DNA from: Streptomyces sp. CB02056 | GTDB lineage: Bacteria; Actinomycetota; Actinomycetes; Streptomycetales; Streptomycetaceae | Direction: 5' to 3' | DNA length: 64,000 bases | Assembly (NCBI RefSeq): GCF_001905545.1 | Contig: NZ_LIPD01000003.1 | Location: 779,147-843,146 of the forward strand | Shown: in pieces, positions 46,357-56,023 of the stretch | Layout of the letters: each line of letters begins with the position of its first letter | How positions within the stretch are numbered: position 1 is the first letter of the stretch | Notes under the pieces: model-generated | What the model was told of the DNA's origin: nothing | What the model saw: the letters and a program-made list of their open reading frames with translations, nothing else | Databases searched by the model: none | Made by a program: the position numbers and the translations under genes

Positions 46357-46950
46357 ATGTCCCGCATCAGCGCCCGCCTGGCCGCTACCGGTGCCGCCGT
46401 CGTCCTCTCCCTGACCGCCGTGAGCGGCGTCGCCGTCGCCGACACGGCCACCACCCCGGCCGCCGGCCAGGCCGTGATCACCACCGACGTCAACTTCCTG
46501 ACGAACGCCGCGCTCAACGGCATCGTGATCATCCCGCTGCAGCCCGCGGACCCGGCGTACGACCAGACGGCGGGCCTCACCGTGACGCTTCCGGTGACCG
46601 GCGGCGCCGCGAACATCCCGAACTTCTACGGCGACGTGCAGTTCGGCGGCGGCCTGCTCTTCCTGAACCTCAAGACCGGCAAGAGCGTGGCCTTCAAGCA
46701 GCTCGACTTCTCGGTCGACAACGGCTACTTCACCGCCGTTCCGAACGGCTCGACCACGCCGGTCCCGCTGCTCGACCCGTCCGGCGACAACGTGATCACC
46801 CGCAGCGGCCTCACCCAGAACCTGACCTCCTCCAGCTTCGAGGTGGACGCGGCCGGCGCGCAGTACCTCGACACCAAGCTGGGCACCGGCTACTTCACCG
46901 CCGGCCAGAAGATCGGCAAGCTCGCGCTGTCCTACACCCCGGCGCACTGA
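46357..46950 (+). CDS. Small secreted beta-rich protein
   Basis: The 197-residue protein has a signal peptide (LAATGAAVVLSLTAVSGVAVA) and a Cys-free mature part of alternating strands (AALNGIVIIPLQPADPAYDQ, GLTVTLPVTGGAANIPNFYG, VAFKQLDFSVDNGYFTAVP, GTGYFTAGQKIGKLALSY). Asn/Asp-rich turns and no lipobox are seen. It lies inside the Pst-like block 56 bp after the second binding protein, so it probably acts at the surface with them. I do not recognise the family. Confidence 0.75.
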   Translation: MSRISARLAATGAAVVLSLTAVSGVAVADTATTPAAGQAVITTDVNFLTNAALNGIVIIPLQPADPAYDQTAGLTVTLPVTGGAANIPNFYGDVQFGGGLLFLNLKTGKSVAFKQLDFSVDNGYFTAVPNGSTTPVPLLDPSGDNVITRSGLTQNLTSSSFEVDAAGAQYLDTKLGTGYFTAGQKIGKLALSYTPAH

Positions 46951-46992
46951 ACCACCCGGTACCGCTCACCCGGTACTGAACCGCAGGTCGGC

Positions 46993-47016
46993 GGGCCCGC
47001 GCCTCGGCGCGGGCCC
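46993..47016 (+). terminator. Hairpin after the small secreted protein gene
   Basis: GGGCCCGCGCC and GGCGCGGGCCC pair with a very small loop, 42 bp after the stop. The 247-bp gap that follows has room for an internal promoter before the large surface protein gene. Confidence 0.6.
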
Positions 47017-47197
47017 TTCGCTTGCGGAGTTCCCAACTCCGGTACGGAGTCGTCGCGTTGTGGTCTCGTACATCTGGTCGACCGGATCCCGCCATGTCCG
47101 GCTGGCCGAATAGTACGCACGGAACCGTCCGTCCCCAGCGCGATCGACGCCCTCGTGCCGCCTCCCTCGGCGGCCCGCATCTCCCGGAGGCCTCGCC

Positions 47198-49822
47198 ATG
47201 AGAAACCGCGTACCCGACCCGAGAGGCCCAGGGAGGTGGCGCCGTCGACTACCGGCCCTGGTCCTCGCCAAGGCCGTGGTGGCGGCGCTCGCCGTCATTC
47301 CGATCGGGTTGGGCGCGGCGCCACAGGCGCACGCCGACTCGGCGGTGACCGTCCCGGGCCCGAAGGTCTGGATTCCGTCCGCCAAGAAGTACGGCACCGA
47401 GGGCAGCGTGACCGTCTCCCAGACGGCGAACCTGACCAACCAGGTCCTCCAGGTCTCCTGGAGCGGCTTCACCCCGACGGTCTACCTGGGCACCAACGAT
47501 CCCGCACCGACGGCACAGTCGCTGTCGACCCACATCCTCTACGCGGTGCGGATCTACCAGTGCCGGGGCACCGACCCGGCGGTGACGGACTGTTACGGCA
47601 GCACCCTCTACGGCGGCGACCGGACGAAGGGCTTCGAGCAGCCGCCCCGGCCGACGCGCACGGAGGTGCCGGAGTGGCCCACCAACCAGGTGATCGCCGC
47701 CACCGGCCCGGACGGCTCGGGCAGCGCCTCGATCGAGGTGTGGAGCGCGAAGGAGAGCTCCACGCTCGGCTGTGACGCGACCCACCCCTGTTCCCTGGTG
47801 GTCGAGCCGAACTACGGCGGCGACCCGCTGGACCTCTTCCAGGTCCTCGACGGCAAGGCCGACTGCGAGTTCCACGACCTGGACGCCGACCCGGACGGCT
47901 ACACCGCCGCCGACGGGATCATGACCCCCGGCAACCAGAACTGGAAGACGGGCAACCGGACCAGCGAGCAGTGCGCCTGGCAGCACCGGACGGTGGTCCC
48001 GCTGTCCTTCGCGCCCACGGCGGACTCCTGCACGGTGAGCAACCAGGCCTTCGGTGCCGCCGGTCTGGAGATGGCCAACCGGGCCATGCAGCAGTGGCGG
48101 GCCGGCCTGTGCCTGGGCGACTCGCCGATGACTGTGGGCTACGTCCCCTCCGGTGGTGAGCCGCAGGCCCGTGCCGCGTTCCTGGGGGGCAGCAGCAGCA
48201 CGGAGGTCGCGCTGACGGCGCGGCCCGACCGCTCGCCGCCCACCCGTCCGTACGTCTACGCCCCGCTCGCGACGACCGGCATCTCGGTCACGTACCTGAT
48301 CGACGACCCGAAGACCGGTCGGCAGATCCGCGACATGAAGCTGAACGCCCGGCTGGTCGCCAAGCTGCTCACCCAGTCCTACGCCTCGCCGGGCATGAGC
48401 ATCCCCTCCGTGGCCGGCAACTCGACCTGCCTCTACACCGACCCCGAGTTCAAGCAGCTGAACCCGGAGACGGCGGCCAACGGGATCCACTGGCCGACGA
48501 GCTGCGGCGGCACCCTGACGGTCTACCCCGGTGTTCCCGGTGGCACCACCGACTTCACCTACCAGCTGACCTCGTGGCTCGCCGCCGATCCGGACGCGAG
48601 CCGCTTCCTCGACGGTGAGCCGGACCCGTGGGGCATGCGCGTCGACAGCTTCTACCTGAAGCCGAAGTTCGCCGGCTACCCGGCGGAGGCGTTCCAGGTC
48701 CAGGACTACTCCGGGCCCGCGCAGGGCAGCGCGGGAGTCGACTTCAAGCACTGGAAGCAGTACGAGTGGAATCCCTCGCTCGACGGTCTCGGGCGGGTGG
48801 CGCGCAACCTGATGCAGTACCAGCCGAACTGCCAGCAGCCGAACAGCGAGTCCGACGGCAGCCACAAGCCCTGTTTCACGCAGATCCCCGGCGTGCGCTC
48901 GCTGCTCGCCATCATGGACACCGCCCAGGCCAAGGCGTTCTCGCTCCCCGAGGCCTCGCTGCTCAACCCGGCCGGCTCCTTCGTGTCGCCCGGCACGGCC
49001 GGCTTCCAGGCCGCCGTCGGCGACATGCCGACCGACGCCGCCACCGGGGTCCAGCAGCTGCCCTACGGCACGCCGGACACCGCGTTCTCGCGTGACCAGC
49101 GGGCGTACCCGCTGACCGCGGTGCAGTACGCGATGGTGCCGACCGGCGGCGTGCCCGCCGAGAAGGCCGCGTCGATCTCGCAGTTCCTCAAGACCGTGAC
49201 CACCGACGGCCAGACCTACGGCCTCGCGCCGGGGCAGCTCGCCCAGGGCTACCTCGCGCTGACCGGCGCCCAGCGGCAGCAGGCCCAGGAGGCCGTGCAG
49301 CACGTCGCGGCCCAGGACGGCAAGCTGCCCGGCAACCAGACCGCCCCTCCGCCCGGCGGCGAGCCGGGCACCCCGGAGAGCGGCAACGGTTCCTCCGGCT
49401 CCGGCGGCACGGGCGACGGCACCACCCCGGTGAGCAGCTCCGGCACCGGCGGCACCACCGCCGACGGCAACTCCGGCGGCACCGGCTTCGGCTCCTCCGA
49501 CGGCCTGTCCGGCGGCGGCCTCTCCGGCACCGGCTCCACCGGGACCGGCACGGCCGGCGGAGCCGCGGCTCCCGGTGCGGCCGGCGGCGCCAAGCCCGGC
49601 GCGGGCGCCGCGCCCTCCGGCAACGCGATCGCCGCGGCGCCGGTCGGCACCCCGGTGCCCGACCGTCCCGGCACCGCCCGCCTGCTGCTGCCCGTCGCGC
49701 TGATCGCCGGCCTGGTGCTGCTGGTCGGAGGACCGGCCGCGCTGGTCCTGGGCGGTACCCCGGCCGGGGCGAAGGTGCTGACCGGCGCCCGCGCCCAGTG
49801 GTCGCGACTGCGCCGCAAGTAG
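47198..49822 (+). CDS. Large membrane-anchored binding-protein-like surface protein
   Basis: The 874-residue protein has a signal peptide (LAKAVVAALAVIPIGLGAAPQAHA). An extracellular N-terminal beta domain (about 50-230, VTVSQTANLTNQVLQVSWSG) is followed by a PstS-like region (about 250-690). The Gly/Ser/Thr-rich stalk is about 120 residues. A C-terminal membrane helix (LLLPVALIAGLVLLVGGPAALVLGG) and a basic tail end the protein. There is no LPXTG-type motif, so anchoring is by the membrane helix. It precedes the permease genes and could present substrate or bind the cell wall. No close family is known to me. Confidence 0.8.
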   Translation: MRNRVPDPRGPGRWRRRLPALVLAKAVVAALAVIPIGLGAAPQAHADSAVTVPGPKVWIPSAKKYGTEGSVTVSQTANLTNQVLQVSWSGFTPTVYLGTNDPAPTAQSLSTHILYAVRIYQCRGTDPAVTDCYGSTLYGGDRTKGFEQPPRPTRTEVPEWPTNQVIAATGPDGSGSASIEVWSAKESSTLGCDATHPCSLVVEPNYGGDPLDLFQVLDGKADCEFHDLDADPDGYTAADGIMTPGNQNWKTGNRTSEQCAWQHRTVVPLSFAPTADSCTVSNQAFGAAGLEMANRAMQQWRAGLCLGDSPMTVGYVPSGGEPQARAAFLGGSSSTEVALTARPDRSPPTRPYVYAPLATTGISVTYLIDDPKTGRQIRDMKLNARLVAKLLTQSYASPGMSIPSVAGNSTCLYTDPEFKQLNPETAANGIHWPTSCGGTLTVYPGVPGGTTDFTYQLTSWLAADPDASRFLDGEPDPWGMRVDSFYLKPKFAGYPAEAFQVQDYSGPAQGSAGVDFKHWKQYEWNPSLDGLGRVARNLMQYQPNCQQPNSESDGSHKPCFTQIPGVRSLLAIMDTAQAKAFSLPEASLLNPAGSFVSPGTAGFQAAVGDMPTDAATGVQQLPYGTPDTAFSRDQRAYPLTAVQYAMVPTGGVPAEKAASISQFLKTVTTDGQTYGLAPGQLAQGYLALTGAQRQQAQEAVQHVAAQDGKLPGNQTAPPPGGEPGTPESGNGSSGSGGTGDGTTPVSSSGTGGTTADGNSGGTGFGSSDGLSGGGLSGTGSTGTGTAGGAAAPGAAGGAKPGAGAAPSGNAIAAAPVGTPVPDRPGTARLLLPVALIAGLVLLVGGPAALVLGGTPAGAKVLTGARAQWSRLRRK

Positions 49823-49937
49823 GAACCCGCGCTCGGCGGGGCCGCCGTTCCGGCCCCGCCGAGCGCTTTCCCTCCCGCCGAGGCAGCGCCCCGGTCCCTC
49901 ACCGAGCACGCCCGTTCCCGAGCACGGAGAGCACACC

Positions 49938-50969
49938 ATGACATCCGCCGCCGAGCCCGCGGCACCGTACGCCGGGGCACCACGCCAACCCGACCACGGG
50001 CCCGACCAGGACGTGCCCCGCACGATCACCTCCCCCGCGACCCCGGGCGACCGGGTGTTCCGCGGCGTGCTGCGGCTGGCCGGCTTCTCGGTCTTCGCGA
50101 TCATGGGACTGATCGCCTTCTTCCTGATCCTGCGCGGCTCCGACGCGCTGCGCGCCGTCGGCCTGTCCTTCCTGACCGAGCAGAAGTGGCAGACCGCCGC
50201 CCACAACTTCGGCATCGCCGCCGTCCTGCCCAACGGCCTGCTGATCGCGGTGATCGCGCTGGTCATCGCCGTCCCGGTGGCGATCGGCACCGCGATCTTC
50301 ATCTCCGAGTACGCCCCGGTGCGGCTGCGGGCCGCCCTGGTCTCGCTGATCGACCTGATGGCGGCCATCCCCAGCATCGTCTACGGCCTGTGGGGCCTGT
50401 TCTTCCTGCAGCCGCGGATCATCGGCTTCGTCCGCTGGCTGGCCAACCACCTGGGGGAGTACATCCCCTTCCTCAAGGTGCGGACCGGCGACATCGGCAC
50501 CTCGTACACCTCGTCGACCTTCATCGCCGGCGTGGTGGTCTCCCTGATGATCATCCCGATCGTGACCTCGCTCAGCCGGGAGGTGTTCTCCCAGGCCCCG
50601 CAGGGCGAGCGGGAGGGCGCGTACGCGCTCGGCTCGACCCGGTGGGGGATGGTCCGCGCGGTCGTCCTGCCGTTCGGCAAGGGCGGGGTCATCGGCGCGG
50701 TGATGCTGGGCTTCGGCCGGGCGATGGGCGAGACGATCGCCGTCGCGCTGATCATCTCGCCGAACTTCAAGGCCATCACCCACATCCTGGAGAACGGCGC
50801 CAACTCGATCTCCGCGCTGATCGCGCTGCGCTTCGGCGAGTCGGACGCGCTGTCGCTCTCCGCGCTGATGGCCGCCGGCCTGGTGCTGTTCGCGCTCACC
50901 CTGCTGGTCAACGTGCTGGCCGGGATCGTCATCAACCGCTCGCGCTCCGGCGCCGCGACGGCGGACTGA
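49938..50969 (+). CDS. pstC: PstC-like ABC permease
   Basis: The 343-residue permease has about six helices. FSVFAIMGLIAFFLILRGSDAL is the first. AAIPSIVYGLWGLFFLQP and the EAA loop EGAYALGSTRWGMVRAVVLPFGKGGVIGAVMLGFGRAMGETIAVAL are diagnostic of the PstC/PstA group. It starts behind CACGGAGAG. With the PstA-like gene and the ATPase it forms a phosphate-type importer. The symbol marks similarity only; phosphate has not been shown as the substrate here. Confidence 0.88.
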   Translation: MTSAAEPAAPYAGAPRQPDHGPDQDVPRTITSPATPGDRVFRGVLRLAGFSVFAIMGLIAFFLILRGSDALRAVGLSFLTEQKWQTAAHNFGIAAVLPNGLLIAVIALVIAVPVAIGTAIFISEYAPVRLRAALVSLIDLMAAIPSIVYGLWGLFFLQPRIIGFVRWLANHLGEYIPFLKVRTGDIGTSYTSSTFIAGVVVSLMIIPIVTSLSREVFSQAPQGEREGAYALGSTRWGMVRAVVLPFGKGGVIGAVMLGFGRAMGETIAVALIISPNFKAITHILENGANSISALIALRFGESDALSLSALMAAGLVLFALTLLVNVLAGIVINRSRSGAATAD

Positions 50970-51033
50970 GCATGACCGACCGTCAGTCCGCCCACAGGGC
51001 ACGCAGCCGTCCGCACCGTGAAGGGACCATCCG

Positions 51034-52281
51034 ATGACCACGCTCGACCTGCCGCCGGTCGCGGCGTCCGGGCCCGCCGGCGAGCCCTCGCCCCCCGCGT
51101 CCCCCGGGCCCGCCGCGGCCGGGACCCCGGGCCCCGAGAAGAAGCTGCGGATCGGCGGCGTCACCCGCGACGACGTCCTCACCGTGGCGGGTGCGGCGGT
51201 CGGCTCGCTCGCGCTGGACTGGGTGCTCTACGAGCGGGTGCTGCCGTTCAGCGGCGCCTTCGGCTTCCTGCTCTGCTGGTACCTGCTCTTCCTGGCCGGC
51301 TACTACCTGCTCGGCCGGCTCCAGTGGAACCCGATGATGGTGCGGGACCGGCTGGTCGCCGTGGTCGCCTGGAGCTCCGGGCTGCTGGTGGTCGCGCTGA
51401 CCGCCGACCAGATCGGCTACGTCGCCAGCCGCGGCTGGGAGGCGGCCCAGCACCTCAACTTCTTCACCGAGTCGATGGAGCGCACCGGCCCGCTCGACCC
51501 GCTCACCTCCGGCGGCGCGCTCAACGCGATCGTCGGTTCGCTCGAACAGCTGGGCCTGGCCTCCCTGTTCGCCGTTCCGCTGGGCATCGCGGCGGCCGTC
51601 TTCATGTCCGAGGTCGGCGGCCGGGCGGCCCGCCCGGTGCGCACCCTGGTCGAGGCGATGACGGCGCTGCCGTCCATCGTGGCCGGCCTGTTCGTCTACG
51701 GCATCGTGATCCTCACCTTCGGCTTCGAGAAGAGCGGCTTCGCGGCCTCGCTCGCGCTCACCGTGATGATGATGCCGATCGTCACCCGGGCCGCCGAGGT
51801 GGTCATCCGGCTGGTGCCCGGCACCCTGCGGGAGGCCTCCTACGCGCTCGGCGGCAGCCAGTGGCGCACGGTGTGGAACGTGGTGCTGCCGACCGCCCGG
51901 CCCGGTCTGGTGACCGCGGTGGTGCTCGGCATGGCGCGCGGCGTCGGCGAGACCTCGCCGGTGCTGCTGACCTCCGGCTTCACCCCGCGGTTCAACGCCA
52001 GCCCGTTCGACGCGCAGCAGGTGTCGCTGCCGCTGTACATCTGGAACTACGTCAAGCAGCCGTACGACGGGATGATCGCGCGCGGCTTCGCGGCCGGCCT
52101 GACCCTGATGGCCGTGGTGCTGATCCTCTTCGTCACCGCGCGCATGCTCGGCGGCCGCCGTCCCGGGCAGCTGACCCGGGCCCAGAAGCGCCGGATCAAC
52201 CGGGAGGCCCGCCGCCAGGAGGCGGCCGCCCTCGGGGGCATCGCCCGTCCGTACGCCCTCCACTCGCAGGCGAAGCACTGA
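51034..52281 (+). CDS. pstA: PstA-like ABC permease
   Basis: The 415-residue permease has a long Pro/Ala-rich cytoplasmic N-terminus (about 1-50) and two extra N-terminal helices before the usual core. MTALPSIVAGLFVYGIVIL and the EAA loop REASYALGGSQWRTVWNVVLPTARPG ... MARGVGETSPVLLT are typical of PstA. Classical PstA is about 290-310 residues, so this one is extended. The C-terminal tail is Arg-rich (LTRAQKRRINREARRQEA). Its stop overlaps a possible ATG of the next gene. Confidence 0.88.
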   Translation: MTTLDLPPVAASGPAGEPSPPASPGPAAAGTPGPEKKLRIGGVTRDDVLTVAGAAVGSLALDWVLYERVLPFSGAFGFLLCWYLLFLAGYYLLGRLQWNPMMVRDRLVAVVAWSSGLLVVALTADQIGYVASRGWEAAQHLNFFTESMERTGPLDPLTSGGALNAIVGSLEQLGLASLFAVPLGIAAAVFMSEVGGRAARPVRTLVEAMTALPSIVAGLFVYGIVILTFGFEKSGFAASLALTVMMMPIVTRAAEVVIRLVPGTLREASYALGGSQWRTVWNVVLPTARPGLVTAVVLGMARGVGETSPVLLTSGFTPRFNASPFDAQQVSLPLYIWNYVKQPYDGMIARGFAAGLTLMAVVLILFVTARMLGGRRPGQLTRAQKRRINREARRQEAAALGGIARPYALHSQAKH

Positions 52282-52319
52282 TGTCCAGACCAACCACCCT
52301 CCGTACCAGAGGAGTTCAC

Positions 52320-54125
52320 ATGTCCAGGGGCCTCAGTCGCTCCGTGGCCCGGCTGCTGGCGGGGACGATGTCCCTGATGCTCGCGGCGGCCTCCCCGCTG
52401 CTGGGGCAGTCCCCGGCGTTCGCGGCCTCCGTCTCGCTGAGCGCGGACGGCTCCAGTTGGGCCGGTCCTGCCATCGACCAGTGGCGGCAGGACGTCTCCC
52501 CGCAGGGCATCCAGATCAACTTCAGCCCGGTCGGCTCCGCGGCCGGCCGCACCGCCTGGTCGAACGGGCAGGACGACTTCACGGCCTCGGACGTGCCGTT
52601 CCGCTCGGGGCAGGACAGCGGGGTGGGGCAGGGCGGCCAGGCGTCCGGGACCGGAAGCGCGGAGAAGCCGACCTGGGGCTTCTCCTACGTCCCGATCACC
52701 GCGGGCGGCACCACCTTCATGTACAACCTGGTGGTCGGCGGCAAGCAGGTCCGCGACCTGCGGCTCTCCCCGCAGACCGTCGTGGACATCTTCACGAACA
52801 AGATCACCAACTGGAACGACCCGAAGATCACCAACGACTACGGCAAGCCGCTGCCCAGCCTGCCGATCACCCCGGTGGTCCGCTCCGACGGCTCCGGCGC
52901 CACCGCGCAGTTCACCCGCTGGATGGAGCACACCCACAAGGACCAGTGGGACGCCTACTGCAAGTCCGTCAACGGCGTGAGCTGCGGTGACTACACCGAG
53001 TTCTTCCCGCCCTCCGGCCGGATGACCGCGCAGAACGGCTCCGACGTGGTGGCCGGCTACATCAAGTCCCCGACCAACGTCGGCACCATCGGCTACGACG
53101 AGTACGCCTTCGCCAAGCGCAGCAACTGGCCGGTCGTGAAGGTGCTCAACCAGGCCGGCTACTACGCGCTGCCGACCGCCTCCAACGTCGCCGTCGCGCT
53201 CACCGCCGCCAAGATCCGCGGCGTGGACGACGGCACCCCCGCGAACGACCCGAACTACCTGCAGCAGAACCTCGACGGCGTCTACACCATGGACGACCCG
53301 CGCGCCTACCCGATCTCCAGCTACAGCTACCTGATCGTGCCGCGCGCCGGAGCCTCGGCACCCCCGCCGCCGCGCTTCAACAACGACAAGGGCTCCGCGC
53401 TCAGCCGCTTCCTCTCCTACGTGCTGTGCGAGGGCCAGGGCAAGGCGGACGACCTCGGCTACTCGCCGATCCCGCGCGGCCTGGTCAAGGGCGGTCTGCT
53501 GCAGACCAGGAACATCCCCGGCAACGCCAGCCCGGTCGACCCCGACACCCTCGCCAACTGCGCCAACCCGACCTTCAACTCGGCCGGGGAGCTGACCGTC
53601 CTCAAGAACGCCCCGATGCCGAGCCCCTGCGACAAGGCGGGCAGCCCGCTGGACTGCACCGTGAAGGACGGCCAGCCCGTCAAGACCGGCTCCGGCTCGG
53701 GCGGTTCCGGCGGCGCGGCCGGCGGCTCCGGCGGTGCGGCGGGCGGTTCCGGCGGCACCGGCGGGTCCGGTGGCACCGGGGGCACCGGTACCGGCGGTGC
53801 GGCGGGCGGTACCGGTGGCGCGGGTACGGCCGGCGGTGCCGGCGACCCGAACGCCGCCGGAGCGGCCGGCGGCGACCCGAACGCACCCGGCGCCGGTGAC
53901 GGCACCGAGGACGTGATCGACCCGCAGACCGGCCAGGTGGTCGCCCGCGGCCGCGGCGGCGCCGCCACCGAGGTGGCCGCCAACGTGGTCGAGATCAGCG
54001 GCAAGCCCGAGGACTGGATGCTGTCCTCCCTCACCGCGCTGGAGCTGCTCGCCGTGGTGCTCGTCCCGCCGCTGCTCGGCCGCCGTCTGCTGCGCCGCCG
54101 CAACGGCTCGGGCGGCACCTCGTGA
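52320..54125 (+). CDS. Membrane-anchored PstS-like binding protein
   Basis: The ATG at 52320 follows AGAGGAG; one at 52281 overlaps the pstA stop. The 601-residue protein has a signal peptide ending near QSPAFA and a PstS domain (GSSWAGPAIDQWRQDV, NFSPVGSAAGRTAW, FTASDVPF, WNDPKI, VVRSDGSGATAQFTRWM). A Gly/Ser/Ala stalk of about 100 residues is made of GGSGG-type repeats. The end is a C-terminal membrane helix (LTALELLAVVLVPPLLG) with LRRRNGS. Gram-positive PstS is usually a lipoprotein, and C-terminal helix anchoring on a stalk is unusual. Its stop overlaps the pseudo-sortase start. Confidence 0.87.
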   Translation: MSRGLSRSVARLLAGTMSLMLAAASPLLGQSPAFAASVSLSADGSSWAGPAIDQWRQDVSPQGIQINFSPVGSAAGRTAWSNGQDDFTASDVPFRSGQDSGVGQGGQASGTGSAEKPTWGFSYVPITAGGTTFMYNLVVGGKQVRDLRLSPQTVVDIFTNKITNWNDPKITNDYGKPLPSLPITPVVRSDGSGATAQFTRWMEHTHKDQWDAYCKSVNGVSCGDYTEFFPPSGRMTAQNGSDVVAGYIKSPTNVGTIGYDEYAFAKRSNWPVVKVLNQAGYYALPTASNVAVALTAAKIRGVDDGTPANDPNYLQQNLDGVYTMDDPRAYPISSYSYLIVPRAGASAPPPPRFNNDKGSALSRFLSYVLCEGQGKADDLGYSPIPRGLVKGGLLQTRNIPGNASPVDPDTLANCANPTFNSAGELTVLKNAPMPSPCDKAGSPLDCTVKDGQPVKTGSGSGGSGGAAGGSGGAAGGSGGTGGSGGTGGTGTGGAAGGTGGAGTAGGAGDPNAAGAAGGDPNAPGAGDGTEDVIDPQTGQVVARGRGGAATEVAANVVEISGKPEDWMLSSLTALELLAVVLVPPLLGRRLLRRRNGSGGTS

Positions 54126-55045
54126 CGGCCCCGGTGCTGGAGAAGCCGGTCGAGCGGAGCGCCCCGGCGCAGCCGGCCGCCCCCGCCGCCCCCGCCGCGT
54201 CCGACGCCCCGGTCCGGCCCGCCGTCTCCCCCGGGCGGCGGCGGTTCCTCCAGGGCGCCTGGGCGGTCAGCCTCGCGGCCGCGCTGGTGCTCGGCTTCGT
54301 CGGGTACCTGTTCACGCTGTCGCACGTCCAGCAGCGGCACTACCAGTCCACCGGGTACAAGACCTTCCGCGACCAGCTGGCCCGGGCGGTCGCCCCAACC
54401 GGCGCGGCCGCCGACGGCGACCCGGTGGCGCTGCTGGACATCCCGGCGATCGGCCTGCACCAGGCCGTGGTCGTCGAGGGCACCACCGGCCGGGACCTGA
54501 TGCGCGGCCCCGGCCACCGCCGGGACACCGCGCTGCCCGGCCAGCGCGGTGTCACCGTGCTCTTCGGCCGCGGCGCCACCTTCGGCGCGCCGTTCGCCGA
54601 CCTGTCCAAGCTGCGGGTCGGCGACAAGATCGAGACCACCACCGGCCAGGGCAAGTTCAGCTACACCGTCAACGTGTACGGCGACGGCGACCACCCGATC
54701 GTCGACCCGGCGGCCGGCAACCGGATGGTGCTGGTCACCGGCGACTCCGACTGGATCCCCGGCTCCACCGTGCTGATCGGCGCCCGGCTGGACGGCGACC
54801 CGGAGCAGAACCCCGGCCGCCGGCCCGCCACCGTCCCGTACGACAAGGCGCTGGCCGCGGACAAGGGCGCGCTGGCCACCCTCCAGCTCTGGTCGCTCGG
54901 CCTGCTCGGCGCGGTGGCCGGCGCCCTGGTGCTGGCCCGGTACTGGCGGCGCTCGGCCGCCTACCTGAGCCTCGCGCCGGTGGTCGGCGCGCTGCTCTGG
55001 GCGGTCTACGAGAACGCCGCCGCCCTGCTGCCCAACCTCTACTGA
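54122..55045 (+). CDS. Catalytically dead sortase-fold membrane protein
   Basis: The 307-residue protein has an N-terminal membrane helix (about 45-67) and a class E sortase-like domain (about 90-230). LDIPAIGLHQAVVVEG, RGPGHRRDTALPGQRG and FGAPFADLSKLRVGDKIE align with true sortases. At the catalytic sites it differs. The His segment, normally AGHRTTHGAPF, reads FGRGATFGAPF. The Cys segment, normally LTTCxP, reads LVTGDSDW. The Arg before the last strand is also lost. Two extra C-terminal helices follow. It starts at a GTG overlapping the anchored PstS gene (GTGA). It probably binds rather than cuts, perhaps as a scaffold for the stalked binding proteins. Confidence 0.82.
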   Translation: MTAPVLEKPVERSAPAQPAAPAAPAASDAPVRPAVSPGRRRFLQGAWAVSLAAALVLGFVGYLFTLSHVQQRHYQSTGYKTFRDQLARAVAPTGAAADGDPVALLDIPAIGLHQAVVVEGTTGRDLMRGPGHRRDTALPGQRGVTVLFGRGATFGAPFADLSKLRVGDKIETTTGQGKFSYTVNVYGDGDHPIVDPAAGNRMVLVTGDSDWIPGSTVLIGARLDGDPEQNPGRRPATVPYDKALAADKGALATLQLWSLGLLGAVAGALVLARYWRRSAAYLSLAPVVGALLWAVYENAAALLPNLY

Positions 55046-55068
55046 CGCGCGCCCGGAGGACCGTTCCG

Positions 55069-55995
<927 letters not shown>

Positions 55996-56023
55996 GCACC
56001 GACCGGCTGGAGGAGCCCCGGGT

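Noticed and set aside
47198..49822. LPXTG/LAXTG sorting signal in the large surface protein
   Set aside because: The C-terminus has a membrane helix and basic tail, but no LPxTG or LAxTG motif before it.
54122..55045. Active class E sortase that anchors the LAXTG protein at 31536
   Set aside because: The catalytic His, Cys and Arg are all replaced, so it cannot catalyse transpeptidation by the known mechanism.
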